A stretch of 44,298 nt of DNA, taken from positions 1 to 44,298 of the forward strand of contig DASVGV010000139.1 in the NCBI GenBank assembly GCA_036379355.1, given 5' to 3'. Positions 34,950-44,298 of the stretch are shown here, in pieces. The position numbers and the translations under genes were made by a program. Source of the stretch: CAJCIY01 sp036379355 (GTDB taxonomy: Bacteria > Actinomycetota > Actinomycetes > Mycobacteriales > CAJCIY01). Position 1 is the first letter of the stretch. Each line of letters opens with the position of its first letter. The notes under the pieces are model-generated. The model made no database searches. It saw only the letters and a program-made list of their open reading frames with translations, and had not been told where the DNA came from.

Positions 34950-34976
34950 TGGCACTCACCCGCCCAGAGTGCCAGT
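34950..34976. promoter_or_regulatory. CIRCE operator (HrcA binding site)
   Basis: CTGGCACTC (34950-34958), nine spacer bases, then GAGTGCCAG (34968-34976): a perfect 9-9-9 inverted repeat, the form used in high-GC actinomycetes instead of TTAGCACTC-N9-GAGTGCTAA. It lies immediately upstream of hrcA. Confidence 0.95.
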
Positions 34977-34988
34977 CTACGGGCCGGA

Positions 34989-36158
34989 TCACGGTACGAG
35001 CGCGCGGACGACCGTGTCGGCGAGCAGCCGGCCGCGCAGCGTCAGCACCAGCCGGTCGCCCCGGACCGCCACGAGGCCGTCGGCGGCCAGCCCCTGTACC
35101 GGGGCCGGGTCGGGCAGCTCGGCGAGCGGCAGACCCTCCGCGAGGCGTACCCCGAGCAGGATCCGCTCGGCGCGCCGTTCGGTGTCGGTCAGCACCTCGC
35201 GGGCCGCGGCCGGCCACCGGCCCTCGGCCAGCGCCGCGGCGTACGCGGCCGGGTGGCGGACGTTCCACCAGCGCGTCCCCGCCACGTGCGAATGCGCGCC
35301 TGGACCGACACCCCACCAGTCGTGCGACCGCCAGTAGCCGAGGTTGTGCCGGCACGGCTCACCCCAGTTCGACACCTCGTACCAGGCCAGGCCGGCGGCC
35401 GAGAGCATCGCGTCCGCGACCTCGTACCGGCCGGCGAGAACATCGTCGTCGGGTGCCTCCGCCTCACCGCGCGCGACCTTGCGGGCCAGCGCGGTGCCGT
35501 CCTCGACGACGAGCGCGTACGCGGACACGTGCGTGGGCTCGGCGGCGAGGGCGGTCTCCAGCGACCGTCGCCAGTCCTCGTCGCGCTCGCCCGGCCCGCC
35601 GTAGATGAGGTCGAGCGACACCTGGCCGAACCCGTGTGCGCGCGCCAGCCGGGCAGCCTCGACGGCGCGGCCGGGCGTGTGGACGCGGTCGAGAGCCGCG
35701 AGCACGTGGGGGGCGGCGCTCTGCATCCCGAGCGACAGGCGGGTGACACCCATGGCCAGCAGGGCGTCCAGCAGCGCCGGCGTCACGGTCTCGGGGTTCG
35801 CCTCGACGGTGACCTCCTCCGCGACGCCGAACGACTGGTGCACCTCGCCGAGCACCGACCCGAGCAGCGCGGGGTCGAGCAGCGTCGGCGTCCCGCCGCC
35901 GACGAACACGGTCCGGACGGGAGCGGCGTCCAGCTGCGAGGCAGCGAGACCCACTTCGCGGACAGCGGCCTGGGCCCACGCGTCCGGGCCGGTCGCGCCA
36001 CCGAGCTCACCCGCCGTGTAGGTGTTGAAATCGCAGTAGCCGCAGCGGGTTGCGCAGAACGGCACGTGTACGTAGACACCGAACGGACCCGCCGGCGTCC
36101 CCGGCGGAACCGGTCCCGTCCGGGGGACCGGCTCGCCGGGCGGCGGTGTGCTGGGCAC
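34989..36158 (-). CDS. hemW: Radical SAM haem chaperone HemW
   Basis: This coproporphyrinogen-oxidase-like radical SAM protein delivers haem. The 389-residue protein has C35-A-T-R-C39-G-Y-C42 (CxxxCxxC for the 4Fe-4S cluster), GGGTPTLL for SAM binding and the downstream VNPET-like segment EANPETVTP. The first ~25 residues are a nonconserved Pro-rich tail. GTG start at 36158, 4 nt after the transporter stop. Confidence 0.95.
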   Translation of the reverse strand: MPSTPPPGEPVPRTGPVPPGTPAGPFGVYVHVPFCATRCGYCDFNTYTAGELGGATGPDAWAQAAVREVGLAASQLDAAPVRTVFVGGGTPTLLDPALLGSVLGEVHQSFGVAEEVTVEANPETVTPALLDALLAMGVTRLSLGMQSAAPHVLAALDRVHTPGRAVEAARLARAHGFGQVSLDLIYGGPGERDEDWRRSLETALAAEPTHVSAYALVVEDGTALARKVARGEAEAPDDDVLAGRYEVADAMLSAAGLAWYEVSNWGEPCRHNLGYWRSHDWWGVGPGAHSHVAGTRWWNVRHPAAYAAALAEGRWPAAAREVLTDTERRAERILLGVRLAEGLPLAELPDPAPVQGLAADGLVAVRGDRLVLTLRGRLLADTVVRALVP

Positions 36159-36161
36159 CGG

Positions 36162-37019
36162 TCACACGGCCGGGCGCGCCAGCTCGCCGGCCGCGGAACC
36201 CGGCCGGTCCGCCGGGTCGGTGGGAGCACCGAGGACGCGGGACCGTTCCCGGGCCAGCAGCACCACGCCGCCGGCCGCGACAGCAGCGGCCGCCACGGCA
36301 CCGACGGCGTACCAGCCGGACCGCAGCCGGTCGCCGGCGACGACCACGCCGAGGCCGAGGCTTGCGAGCGGGTCGAGCAGGGTGAGGACGACGAGGTTGA
36401 GCGCCAGCGGGCCGTTCGCGTAGGCGCGCTGCGCGAGCGCCAGCCCGGCGCCGGAGACGGCGGCGGTGAGGTAGACCGACGGGCGGGCGAGCAGGCCGAC
36501 GAGACCGTGCTCGCCGAAGTCGTTTCCGGCCGCGTGCGCCGTGGTCGCGGTGGTCGCGAACAGCAGGCCCGCGGCGAGGGCGCAGCCCACGGCCGACCGG
36601 ACCTGGCTGCCGCGGGTCAGCACCAGCAGCAGCACGCACAGCAGGGAGACGACGATGACGGCCGGGATGAGACCGCCCTGCCCGGGGCCGTGGCGGGGGT
36701 TCGCCGCGAGGATGACGCCGGCCAGGCCGACGCCGACGGCCGCCACCCCGAGCCACGCGGACCGCGACGGCCGTACCCGCCCGATCAGCAGGCCGAACGG
36801 CAGGACCGCAACCTGCAGGACCTGGACCTCGATGACGCTGCCGAGATGCAGCGCGATGACCTGGAGGGCGAAGCCGACCGCGTCGATGGCGCCGCCGACG
36901 AGCCAGAGCGGCGTGACCACCAGGGACAGCCGGGCGCCGTGCGCCTGCGCGGCGCGCTGCTGCACGACGACCGCGGCGGCAAAGCAGGCGGCGGCAAGCA
37001 GCGCCACGACCACGGTCAC
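36162..37019 (-). CDS. DMT-superfamily (EamA-like) membrane transporter
   Basis: This 285-residue integral membrane protein has eight to ten hydrophobic helices spread evenly, as in small DMT/EamA permeases (for example VVALLAAACFAAAVVVQQ, AVIVVSLLCVLLLVL and YAVGAVAAAAVAAGGVVLL). The substrate is unknown. GTG start at 37019; it is followed directly by hemW on the same strand, so they may be cotranscribed. There is a short 73-nt gap to lepA. Confidence 0.82.
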   Translation of the reverse strand: MTVVVALLAAACFAAAVVVQQRAAQAHGARLSLVVTPLWLVGGAIDAVGFALQVIALHLGSVIEVQVLQVAVLPFGLLIGRVRPSRSAWLGVAAVGVGLAGVILAANPRHGPGQGGLIPAVIVVSLLCVLLLVLTRGSQVRSAVGCALAAGLLFATTATTAHAAGNDFGEHGLVGLLARPSVYLTAAVSGAGLALAQRAYANGPLALNLVVLTLLDPLASLGLGVVVAGDRLRSGWYAVGAVAAAAVAAGGVVLLARERSRVLGAPTDPADRPGSAAGELARPAV

Positions 37020-37092
37020 GGTTCCAGCCTACGGTCGGTACGCACGGCGGCGAGCCGGTTTCCCCGCTGGCGCGCGACCCTCGGATCCTCGG

Positions 37093-38916
<1,824 letters not shown>

Positions 38917-38969
38917 CGTCCCATCGTCCCATCCCGCCGCGTCGGTTCCCGCTGGACGCGGCTGGCACC

Positions 38970-39905
38970 GTGTCCCTCATGGACCTCGGCGAAGGGGTAC
39001 GCCCGCACTGGTCGACGCTTTTGCCGCACGTCGTGGCGGAGGTCGAGCGGCGTCTCGGCGGGCCGATCACCGCGGTCCACGAGGTGCGCGGCGGCTTCTC
39101 CCCCGCCGTCGCCGCGCGGGTCGCGTCCGGCACTCGGACAGCCTTCGTGAAGGCCTGCGGCCCCACGGAGAACCGGTTCAGCATCGGCATGTACCGCGCG
39201 GAGGCCCGCATCGCGGCGGTCCTGCCCGACATCCCCCCGCTCGCGCCGCTGCGCTGGTCGTACGACGACGGTGACTGGGTGGTGCTCGGCTTCGACGACC
39301 TGGGTGGCGCGCCGCCGCCGCTGCCCTGGACCGACGCTGACCTGGACGCCACCCTCGCCGCCGTGCACGCCGTGCACGCCGCCCTCACGCCTGCCCCCGT
39401 GGCGGCACCGCCGGCAGCCGGGGCGCACGAGCGCATGTTCCGGGGCTGGCGAAGGCTCACCGGCGACGAGACCGGTCTCGACGACTGGTCGCGGCGGCAC
39501 CTCGCCGCGTTGCAGGAGGTCGAGGCCGTCTGGCCCGCGTCGTTGGCCGGCGACACCCTGCTGCACGGCGACCTGCGCGCGGACAACGTCGTCCTCGTCC
39601 CAGGGCGCGGGCCGGTGCTGGTCGACTGGCCGGCCGCGAACGTCGGGCCGCCGTGGTTCGACCTGGTGATCCTGGCCCCGTCCGTGCAGGCGCAGGGCGG
39701 GCCCGCGTGCGCAGACCTGCTGGAGCGGGCCGGGCTCGACGCACCGGCGGACGCGCTGGCGTTCGCCGTCGTCGGCATCGCCGGATACCTCACGGCCAAC
39801 GCGCTGCGGCCGGCGCCGCCGGGGATGCCGACGCTGCGCGCCTTCCAGGCGCAGCAAGGACACCCGGCCCGCGCCTGGGCAGCGCGGCTGCTCGGCCTGG
39901 ACTGA
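38970..39905 (+). CDS. Phosphotransferase (aminoglycoside phosphotransferase-like fold)
   Basis: This 311-residue kinase-like protein has LLHGDLRADN (H199, D201, N206, the Brenner motif) and the metal-binding DWPAANVGPPWFDL. These residues are complete, so phosphotransfer is likely, but the substrate is unknown and family members also act on choline, homoserine and fructosamine. No drug-resistance claim is warranted. Start: GTG 38970, with ATG 38979 three codons downstream as an equal alternative; no Shine-Dalgarno settles it. Confidence 0.85.
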   Translation: MSLMDLGEGVRPHWSTLLPHVVAEVERRLGGPITAVHEVRGGFSPAVAARVASGTRTAFVKACGPTENRFSIGMYRAEARIAAVLPDIPPLAPLRWSYDDGDWVVLGFDDLGGAPPPLPWTDADLDATLAAVHAVHAALTPAPVAAPPAAGAHERMFRGWRRLTGDETGLDDWSRRHLAALQEVEAVWPASLAGDTLLHGDLRADNVVLVPGRGPVLVDWPAANVGPPWFDLVILAPSVQAQGGPACADLLERAGLDAPADALAFAVVGIAGYLTANALRPAPPGMPTLRAFQAQQGHPARAWAARLLGLD

Positions 39906-39927
39906 CGTCATCGGTCGCCGGCTCCGG

Positions 39928-40051
39928 TATGCTCGGACGCTGATCGCCCGGTACGCCGGACACACCGGAGCAGCGCTCGCGCTGCGACCCGTGCCTCGGC
40001 GTGAGCACGCCGCCGACCGTCGTACACCCACCAGGAAGAGATCACGTTCGC
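39928..40051 (+). other. Leader region of rpsT with -10-like box and two hairpins
   Basis: TATGCT at 39928-39933 fits the actinobacterial -10 form, but no convincing -35 lies at the right distance. Downstream, GCAGCG-CTCG-CGCTGC (39970-39985) and CGGCGT-GAGC-ACGCCG (39997-40012) are perfect small hairpins in the presumed 5' UTR. AGGAAGAG (40033-40040) precedes the ATG. S20 is autoregulated through its leader in Escherichia coli; whether that holds here is unknown. Confidence 0.4.
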
Positions 40052-40321
40052 ATGGCCAACATCAAGAGCCAGATCAAGCGCATCAAGACGAACGAGAAGG
40101 CGCGGCTGCGCAACAAGGACGTCAAGAGCGCGCTGAAGACCGCCGTCCGCCGGGCGCACGAGGCCCAGGCCTCCGGGGACGCCGCGGCCGCGACCGCCGC
40201 GGTCGCAGAGGCGTCGAAGCGGCTCGACAAGGCCGCGAGCAAGGGCGTGATCCACAAGAACCAGGCCGCGAACCGCAAGTCCGCCCTCGCCGCCGGCCTG
40301 GCCAAGACCGCCGCGAAGTAG
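40052..40321 (+). CDS. rpsT: 30S ribosomal protein S20
   Basis: The 89-residue S20, starting MANIKSQIKRIKTNEKARLR, is a basic three-helix protein binding the 5' domain of 16S rRNA. The ATG at 40052 was chosen over an upstream in-frame ATG because conservation begins here and AGGAAGAG precedes it by about 11 nt. Its TAG stop lies inside the hairpin shared with the response regulator. Confidence 0.98.
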   Translation: MANIKSQIKRIKTNEKARLRNKDVKSALKTAVRRAHEAQASGDAAAATAAVAEASKRLDKAASKGVIHKNQAANRKSALAAGLAKTAAK

Positions 40322-40351
40322 CCGGCTCGCGACGGCCGCGCGAGCCGGCTA
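40319..40351. terminator. Bidirectional terminator hairpin holding both stop codons
   Basis: TAGCCGGCTCGCG (40319-40331) and CGCGAGCCGGCTA (40339-40351) form a perfect 13-bp stem with a 7-nt loop. The base of the stem is the rpsT stop TAG on the plus strand and the response-regulator stop TAG on the minus strand. It is symmetric and can serve both converging transcripts; there is no U-tract. Confidence 0.85.
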
Positions 40352-40993
40352 GGCCCCGAGGTAGGCCAGGACCGCGAGCACGCGGCGGTTGTCGTCCTCC
40401 GACGGCGGCAGTCCCAGTCGGGTGAAGATCGAGTTCGTGTGCTTGCTGACCGCCTTCTCGGTGATGAACAGGCGCCCCGCGATGGCCGCGTTGGAGCGGC
40501 CCTCGGCCATCAGCCCGAGCACGTCCCGCTCCCGCGGGGTCAACGACGCGACCGGATCGGCGGGACCGGCGCGGCCCAGCAGCTGCCCCACGACCTCGGG
40601 GTCGAGCACCGTCCCGCCGCCCGCGACGCGCTCCACCGCGTCGACGAACTGCCCGACGTCGAAGACCCGGTCCTTCAGGAGGTAGCCCACGCCACCGGCC
40701 CGGTCGGCCAGCAGCTCCCGCGCGTACAGCTGCTCGACGTACTGGCTGAGCACCAGGACCGGCAGTCCGGGCATGTGGGCACGCGCCTCGAGCGCCGCGC
40801 GGATGCCCTCGTCGGTGTGCGTCGGTGGCAGCCGGACGTCGACCACCGCCAGGTCGGGTTGGTGCGCGATGAGCGCCCGGAGCAGTGACGGCCCGTTGTC
40901 GACGGCCTCCACGACCTCGATGTCGTGCGCCTCGAGAAGCCGGATCAGCCCGTCTCGGAGGAGGGCGAGGTCTTCGGCGAGGACGACGCGCAC
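40349..40993 (-). CDS. NarL/LuxR-family response regulator
   Basis: This 214-residue regulator has a receiver domain with phosphoacceptor D52 (VVDVRLPP), acidic residues E7-D8 and a conserved K in LLKDR, then a C-terminal LuxR helix-turn-helix (SLTPRERDVLGLMAEGRSN ... KAVSKHTNSIFTRLG). The GTG start at 40993 lies 49 nt inside the kinase's 3' end, so the pair is tightly coupled. It faces rpsT across a shared hairpin. Its likely target is the divergent MMPL gene or its own operon. Confidence 0.93.
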   Translation of the reverse strand: MRVVLAEDLALLRDGLIRLLEAHDIEVVEAVDNGPSLLRALIAHQPDLAVVDVRLPPTHTDEGIRAALEARAHMPGLPVLVLSQYVEQLYARELLADRAGGVGYLLKDRVFDVGQFVDAVERVAGGGTVLDPEVVGQLLGRAGPADPVASLTPRERDVLGLMAEGRSNAAIAGRLFITEKAVSKHTNSIFTRLGLPPSEDDNRRVLAVLAYLGA

Positions 40994-42111
40994 GGGAGCA
41001 CCATATGGAGCCGGGTGGGTCCGCCCGGGGGCGAGTCGACCGCCAGCCGCCCGTCGAAGGCGGCGAGCCGGCGCTCGATGCCGCGTAGCCCGCCGCCGTC
41101 GGTGACGACGGCCCCGCCGACGCCATCGTCGCCGAGCTCCAGCCGCAGCTCCCCCGCCGCGTACGACAGCGAGATCTCTGCGCGTCGCGCGCTCCCGTGC
41201 TTGATGACGTTCGTCAGACCTTCCGCGATGGCGAAGTACGCCGCCGCCTCCACCGGGGCCGGCAGCGGCCCCACGCCGCCGGTGTGGACGCCGACCTCCA
41301 AGGGCGCCGCCAGAGCGAGAGCCTGCACGGCTCCCACCAGGCCCCGATCGGCCAGCACCGGCGGATGGATCCCGCGAACCAGGTCCCGCAGCTCCGCGAG
41401 CGCCGCCAGGCTCGAAGCCCGGGCCTCCACGAGCAGCGAACGGACCGCCTCGGGGTCGCTCGCCAGCTGCGCCTCGGCGAGCGAGAGGCTCATGCCCAGG
41501 GCGACCAGCCGGGCCTGCGCCCCGTCGTGCAGGTCGCGCTCGATGCGGCGCAGCTCGGCGGCCTGGGTGTCGACCGTCTCGGCCCGGGACTCGGCGAGCT
41601 CCTCGACCCGCAGCGCGAGGGCGCTCTTCTCGGTCACGCCGAGCAGTGCGGCGGACAGCCAGCAGTCGAGCCGGAGGGCGAAGCCGGCCGGGACGAACAC
41701 GAGCAGCAGGTCGAGCACACCCTCGAGGACCGCCAGGATCGCCAGCACCAGACCGGCCGTCCCCTGCAGACCCAGCCAGGTCAGGTCGCGCCGCCGGGCC
41801 GGGTCGCGGACGAGGCCGCGCAGGCGGGACCAGGGACCGCCGGCCGTCCGGCGCAGGTAGGGCGAGTCCACCGGTTGCCGCAGCACGTACCGCGACACCC
41901 GACGCTGAACCTGGGCCAGCGGGCGCGTCAGCGCGGCGACCGCGACGACCAGCGGTATGCCCCAGGCGACCAGGACGAGCCCCAGGCCGACGACGGCGAG
42001 CACGAACAGGGCCAGCGAGCAGGCCGCGACGCCCAGCTGGCCGACCGCCAGGCCCAGGAAGGCCAGCCGCCGCCGCATGCCGACACCACGCACCCGGCCA
42101 GTCTCGGGCAT
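40945..42111 (-). CDS. NarL-type sensor histidine kinase
   Basis: This 388-residue kinase has four hydrophobic segments in the N-terminal half (about 17-35, 36-60, 112-130, 133-145), then HisKA_3 with H195 in RDLHDGAQARLVALG and a HATPase with N-box AEGLTNVIKHG, GDDGVGG and GLRGIERRL. No large extracytoplasmic domain is present, so it likely senses the membrane. The last 49 nt overlap the regulator gene. Start ATG 42111; an in-frame ATG at 42078 (MRRRLAFLG) is an alternative. Confidence 0.92.
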   Translation of the reverse strand: MPETGRVRGVGMRRRLAFLGLAVGQLGVAACSLALFVLAVVGLGLVLVAWGIPLVVAVAALTRPLAQVQRRVSRYVLRQPVDSPYLRRTAGGPWSRLRGLVRDPARRRDLTWLGLQGTAGLVLAILAVLEGVLDLLLVFVPAGFALRLDCWLSAALLGVTEKSALALRVEELAESRAETVDTQAAELRRIERDLHDGAQARLVALGMSLSLAEAQLASDPEAVRSLLVEARASSLAALAELRDLVRGIHPPVLADRGLVGAVQALALAAPLEVGVHTGGVGPLPAPVEAAAYFAIAEGLTNVIKHGSARRAEISLSYAAGELRLELGDDGVGGAVVTDGGGLRGIERRLAAFDGRLAVDSPPGGPTRLHMVLPCASSSPKTSPSSETG

Positions 42112-42229
42112 CTGACTGCGCCCGGCAGGGGAGCTAGCCCCACCACGACTGGGGGCTCAGCGCCCCTGACGGCGTGCCGCGCAGCCAGGACGGTGACATC
42201 GCCGAGCTTTCCGCCCCGGAGGTGCCCCG

Positions 42230-44298
42230 ATGTCCACACTCACCGCAGACCCACCGACCACGCGCACGTCCCGGCGCTCCCCCGTCGTCGTGCGCACGGC
42301 CCGATGGAGTGCCCTGCACCCGTGGCGGGCGATCGCCCTCTGGCTGGTGTTCGTCGCGACCTGCGCGTTCGTCGGCGGCGCAGTGGGGCTGCGTACGCAG
42401 AGCGACCAGCAGGGCCTGCACGGCCAGTCGGCGCAGGCAGCGCAGTGGCTGCACGGCGCCGGGCTGGACCAGCCGGACACCGAGGACGTCCTGATCACCG
42501 CCCGCAGCGGCAACCTCGACCACGCGGCGGCGCTGCGCGCCGCGGCGGACGTGACGAGGCGGCTGACCGGGCTCCCCGAGGTCAGCCACGTCGCCACACC
42601 GGTCACGTCCCCGGACGGGTCGGCCGTCCTCGTCGAGGCGTCGCTGACCACGGGCGCCTCCGCCGGACGGCTGCTGGACGCCACGGCGGCCACCCAGGTC
42701 TCGTCACCCGCGCTGCGCGTCGAGGAGGTCGGCTCCGCGTCGTTCGACGACGCCGTGAACCACCAGGTGGCCCAGGACCTCGCCGCCGCGGCGACCCTGT
42801 CGCTTCCCGTGACCCTGATCATCATGATCTTGGCGTTCGGCGCCGTGGTGGCCGCCGGCGTGCCCGTCCTGCTGGCCCTGTCGGCCGTCGGCGCCGCCAC
42901 GGGGCTGTCGTCGCTCGTGTCGCACGTGCTTCCGGACTCGGGGTCGACCAGCTCCATGATCCTGCTGATGGGCATGGCCGTCGGCGTCGACTACTCCTTG
43001 TTCTACGTGACGCGGGCGCGGGCCGAACGCCGGCGCGGCCTGTCGCCGCTGGCCGCGGTGGAGGTCGCCGCGGCGACCAGCGGCCATGCGGTCGTGGTCT
43101 CCGGAGCCGCCGTGATCACGTCCATGGCGGGCCTGTTCCTCGCGACCGACATGACGTTCGCCTCGCTCGCGGCCGGCTCGATCATCGTGGTCGCGGTCGC
43201 CGTCGTCGGGTCGCTGACGGTGCTGCCCGCACTTCTCGTCACGCTGGGCGGCCGCATCGACCGCCTGCGGGTGCCGTTCCTCGGCCGCGAGCGGACGCCG
43301 CGGCTGTGGCCCGCGCTCCTGCGGCCCGTCGTCGCGCACCCGGGGCGGTCGCTCGTCGCCGCAGTGGTCGTCCTCGGCGCGCTGGCCGTGCCGGCGCTGG
43401 GGCTCCGACTCGCCGCCGACAGCCCACGGTCACTGCCGACCTCGATCGCCGAGACGCACGCCCTCGCCCGCCTCACCGCGGCGTTCCCCGGAACCACGAC
43501 GACGCACGACGTCGTGGTGACGGCCCCCGCCGCCGACGCCGCGCAGGTGACCGGCCGACTGCACACGCTCGCGGCGACGGTCCGGTCCGACCCGTCCTTC
43601 GTCGCCGGCACCGCGTCGTACGCCTCCTCGCCCGGCGGCGCCGTCCAGGTGCTGCGGGTCGATGCGCCGTACGATCCCGAGTCGGCCGGCGCCAAGGACG
43701 GCGTACGCACGCTCCGGTCGGCAGAAGGTGCTGTGACACAAGGGATTGCCGGCGCCCATGTCGCGGTGGGCGGCGAGACGGCCGCGGACATGGACACGGA
43801 CGCGCACCTGTCCGAGCGACTGCCCTGGGTCGTGGCCGGTGTCGTGCTGGTGACGATGCTGATCATGGCGTGGGTGTTCGGCTCGGTCGCGATCTCGCTC
43901 GTGACCGCGGCGGCGAACCTGCTGTCAGCGGGAGCCGCGTTCGGCGTGCTTGCGCTGGTGTTCGGGCATCACTGGTTCGACGGGGTGCTGGGCTACACGT
44001 CCACGGGCACGGTGATCAACTGGATTCCCCTGTTCACGTTCGCGGTGCTGTTCGGGCTGTCGATGGACTACCACGTGTTCGTGCTGTCCCGGGTGCGGGA
44101 GGCCGCGCGGACGGGAGTGCCGGCGCGTCAGGCCGTCCGCGACGGGGTGGCGGGGTCGGCCGGAACCGTGACCAGCGCCGCCCTGGTCATGGTGTCGGTG
44201 TTCGCGATCTTCGCCAGCCTGCACATGGTCGAGATGAAGGAGCTCGGGCTGGGCCTCGCGGTGGCCGTGCTCGTCGACGCCCTCGTCGTGCGCACGGT
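42230..44298 (+). CDS. MMPL/RND-family transporter (3' end beyond the window)
   Basis: The first ~689 residues of an MMPL-type exporter are visible. A basic N-terminus is followed by a first membrane helix (WRAIALWLVFVATCAFVGGA), a periplasmic loop, then helices with GMAVGVDYSLF (D254). After a second loop, the second half holds LFGLSMDYHVFVLSRVREA (D613). Both aspartates are the proton-relay positions of this family. Such transporters move lipids or hydrophobic compounds. The ATG at 42230 has GGAGG (42218-42222) 7 nt upstream. It is divergent from the sensor kinase across 118 nt, which suggests regulation by that pair. Confidence 0.92.
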   Translation, partial: MSTLTADPPTTRTSRRSPVVVRTARWSALHPWRAIALWLVFVATCAFVGGAVGLRTQSDQQGLHGQSAQAAQWLHGAGLDQPDTEDVLITARSGNLDHAAALRAAADVTRRLTGLPEVSHVATPVTSPDGSAVLVEASLTTGASAGRLLDATAATQVSSPALRVEEVGSASFDDAVNHQVAQDLAAAATLSLPVTLIIMILAFGAVVAAGVPVLLALSAVGAATGLSSLVSHVLPDSGSTSSMILLMGMAVGVDYSLFYVTRARAERRRGLSPLAAVEVAAATSGHAVVVSGAAVITSMAGLFLATDMTFASLAAGSIIVVAVAVVGSLTVLPALLVTLGGRIDRLRVPFLGRERTPRLWPALLRPVVAHPGRSLVAAVVVLGALAVPALGLRLAADSPRSLPTSIAETHALARLTAAFPGTTTTHDVVVTAPAADAAQVTGRLHTLAATVRSDPSFVAGTASYASSPGGAVQVLRVDAPYDPESAGAKDGVRTLRSAEGAVTQGIAGAHVAVGGETAADMDTDAHLSERLPWVVAGVVLVTMLIMAWVFGSVAISLVTAAANLLSAGAAFGVLALVFGHHWFDGVLGYTSTGTVINWIPLFTFAVLFGLSMDYHVFVLSRVREAARTGVPARQAVRDGVAGSAGTVTSAALVMVSVFAIFASLHMVEMKELGLGLAVAVLVDALVVRT

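Noticed and set aside
38970..39905. Aminoglycoside resistance gene
   Set aside because: Only the general phosphotransferase fold is recognisable, and family members act on many substrates.

Overview
The window is very GC-rich, uses many GTG starts and has many 4-nt stop/start overlaps. It carries the actinobacterial order lepA ... hemW-hrcA-dnaJ-rsmE ... phoH-ybeY-corC-era-recO-uppS ... glyS ... dgt-dnaG. I read it as a chromosomal segment of an actinomycete (Actinomycetota) and cannot place it below that from sequence alone. Most of it is conserved housekeeping DNA on the minus strand; the accessory DNA lies in the first ~11 kb and in small patches elsewhere.

Region 1 (1-11.4 kb, mostly plus strand, accessory). 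The window opens in the 5' tip of an IS481-like transposase gene. Its terminal region has four ~18-bp repeats and stops a few bases from the 3' end of a tRNA with a CAU anticodon. Next come a FIST-domain sensor followed one base later by a GAF-GAF-GGDEF-EAL protein (a c-di-GMP module) and a SigI/SigJ-like ECF sigma factor with a fused SnoaL-like domain. The sigma gene has a TGTCACA-N16-CGTC promoter ending 8 bases before its GTG. After it are a catalase, an AhpD/CMD-like protein, a nitrilase-family hydrolase, a cytochrome P450, a small membrane protein, an esterase-like hydrolase, tRNA-Asn(GUU), a YtxH-like peptide and an HxlR-type regulator.

Region 2 (11.4-31 kb, minus strand, core). Genes in order along the plus coordinates: a hypothetical gene coupled to dnaG, dnaG, dgt, a YdcF-like protein, ppdK, a decayed DUF559/AbiEi-like gene (plus strand), a tandem GNAT, glyS, monomeric isocitrate dehydrogenase, a small membrane protein (plus strand), uppS-recO, era, a zinc-less cytidine-deaminase-like protein, a CBS/CorC-HlyC protein, ybeY and phoH. 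Several joints are 4-nt overlaps, so translation is probably coupled. A nested double palindrome sits between recO and era.

Region 3 (30-40.4 kb). A serine beta-lactamase-like hydrolase and a Ser/Thr-rich exported protein come first. The heat-shock operon hrcA-dnaJ-rsmE follows, with a perfect CIRCE operator upstream, then hemW, a DMT-type transporter, lepA, a divergent phosphotransferase and rpsT. rpsT converges on a response regulator through a 13-bp hairpin that contains both stop codons.

Region 4 (40.3-44.3 kb). A NarL-type two-component pair (kinase then regulator, 49-nt overlap) is divergent from an MMPL/RND transporter gene that runs off the end of the window; the regulator is a reasonable candidate to control it.

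No CRISPR array, prophage or biosynthetic cluster is visible. The strongest candidate for follow-up is the SnoaL-fused sigma factor with its family-type promoter beside catalase and CMD genes.
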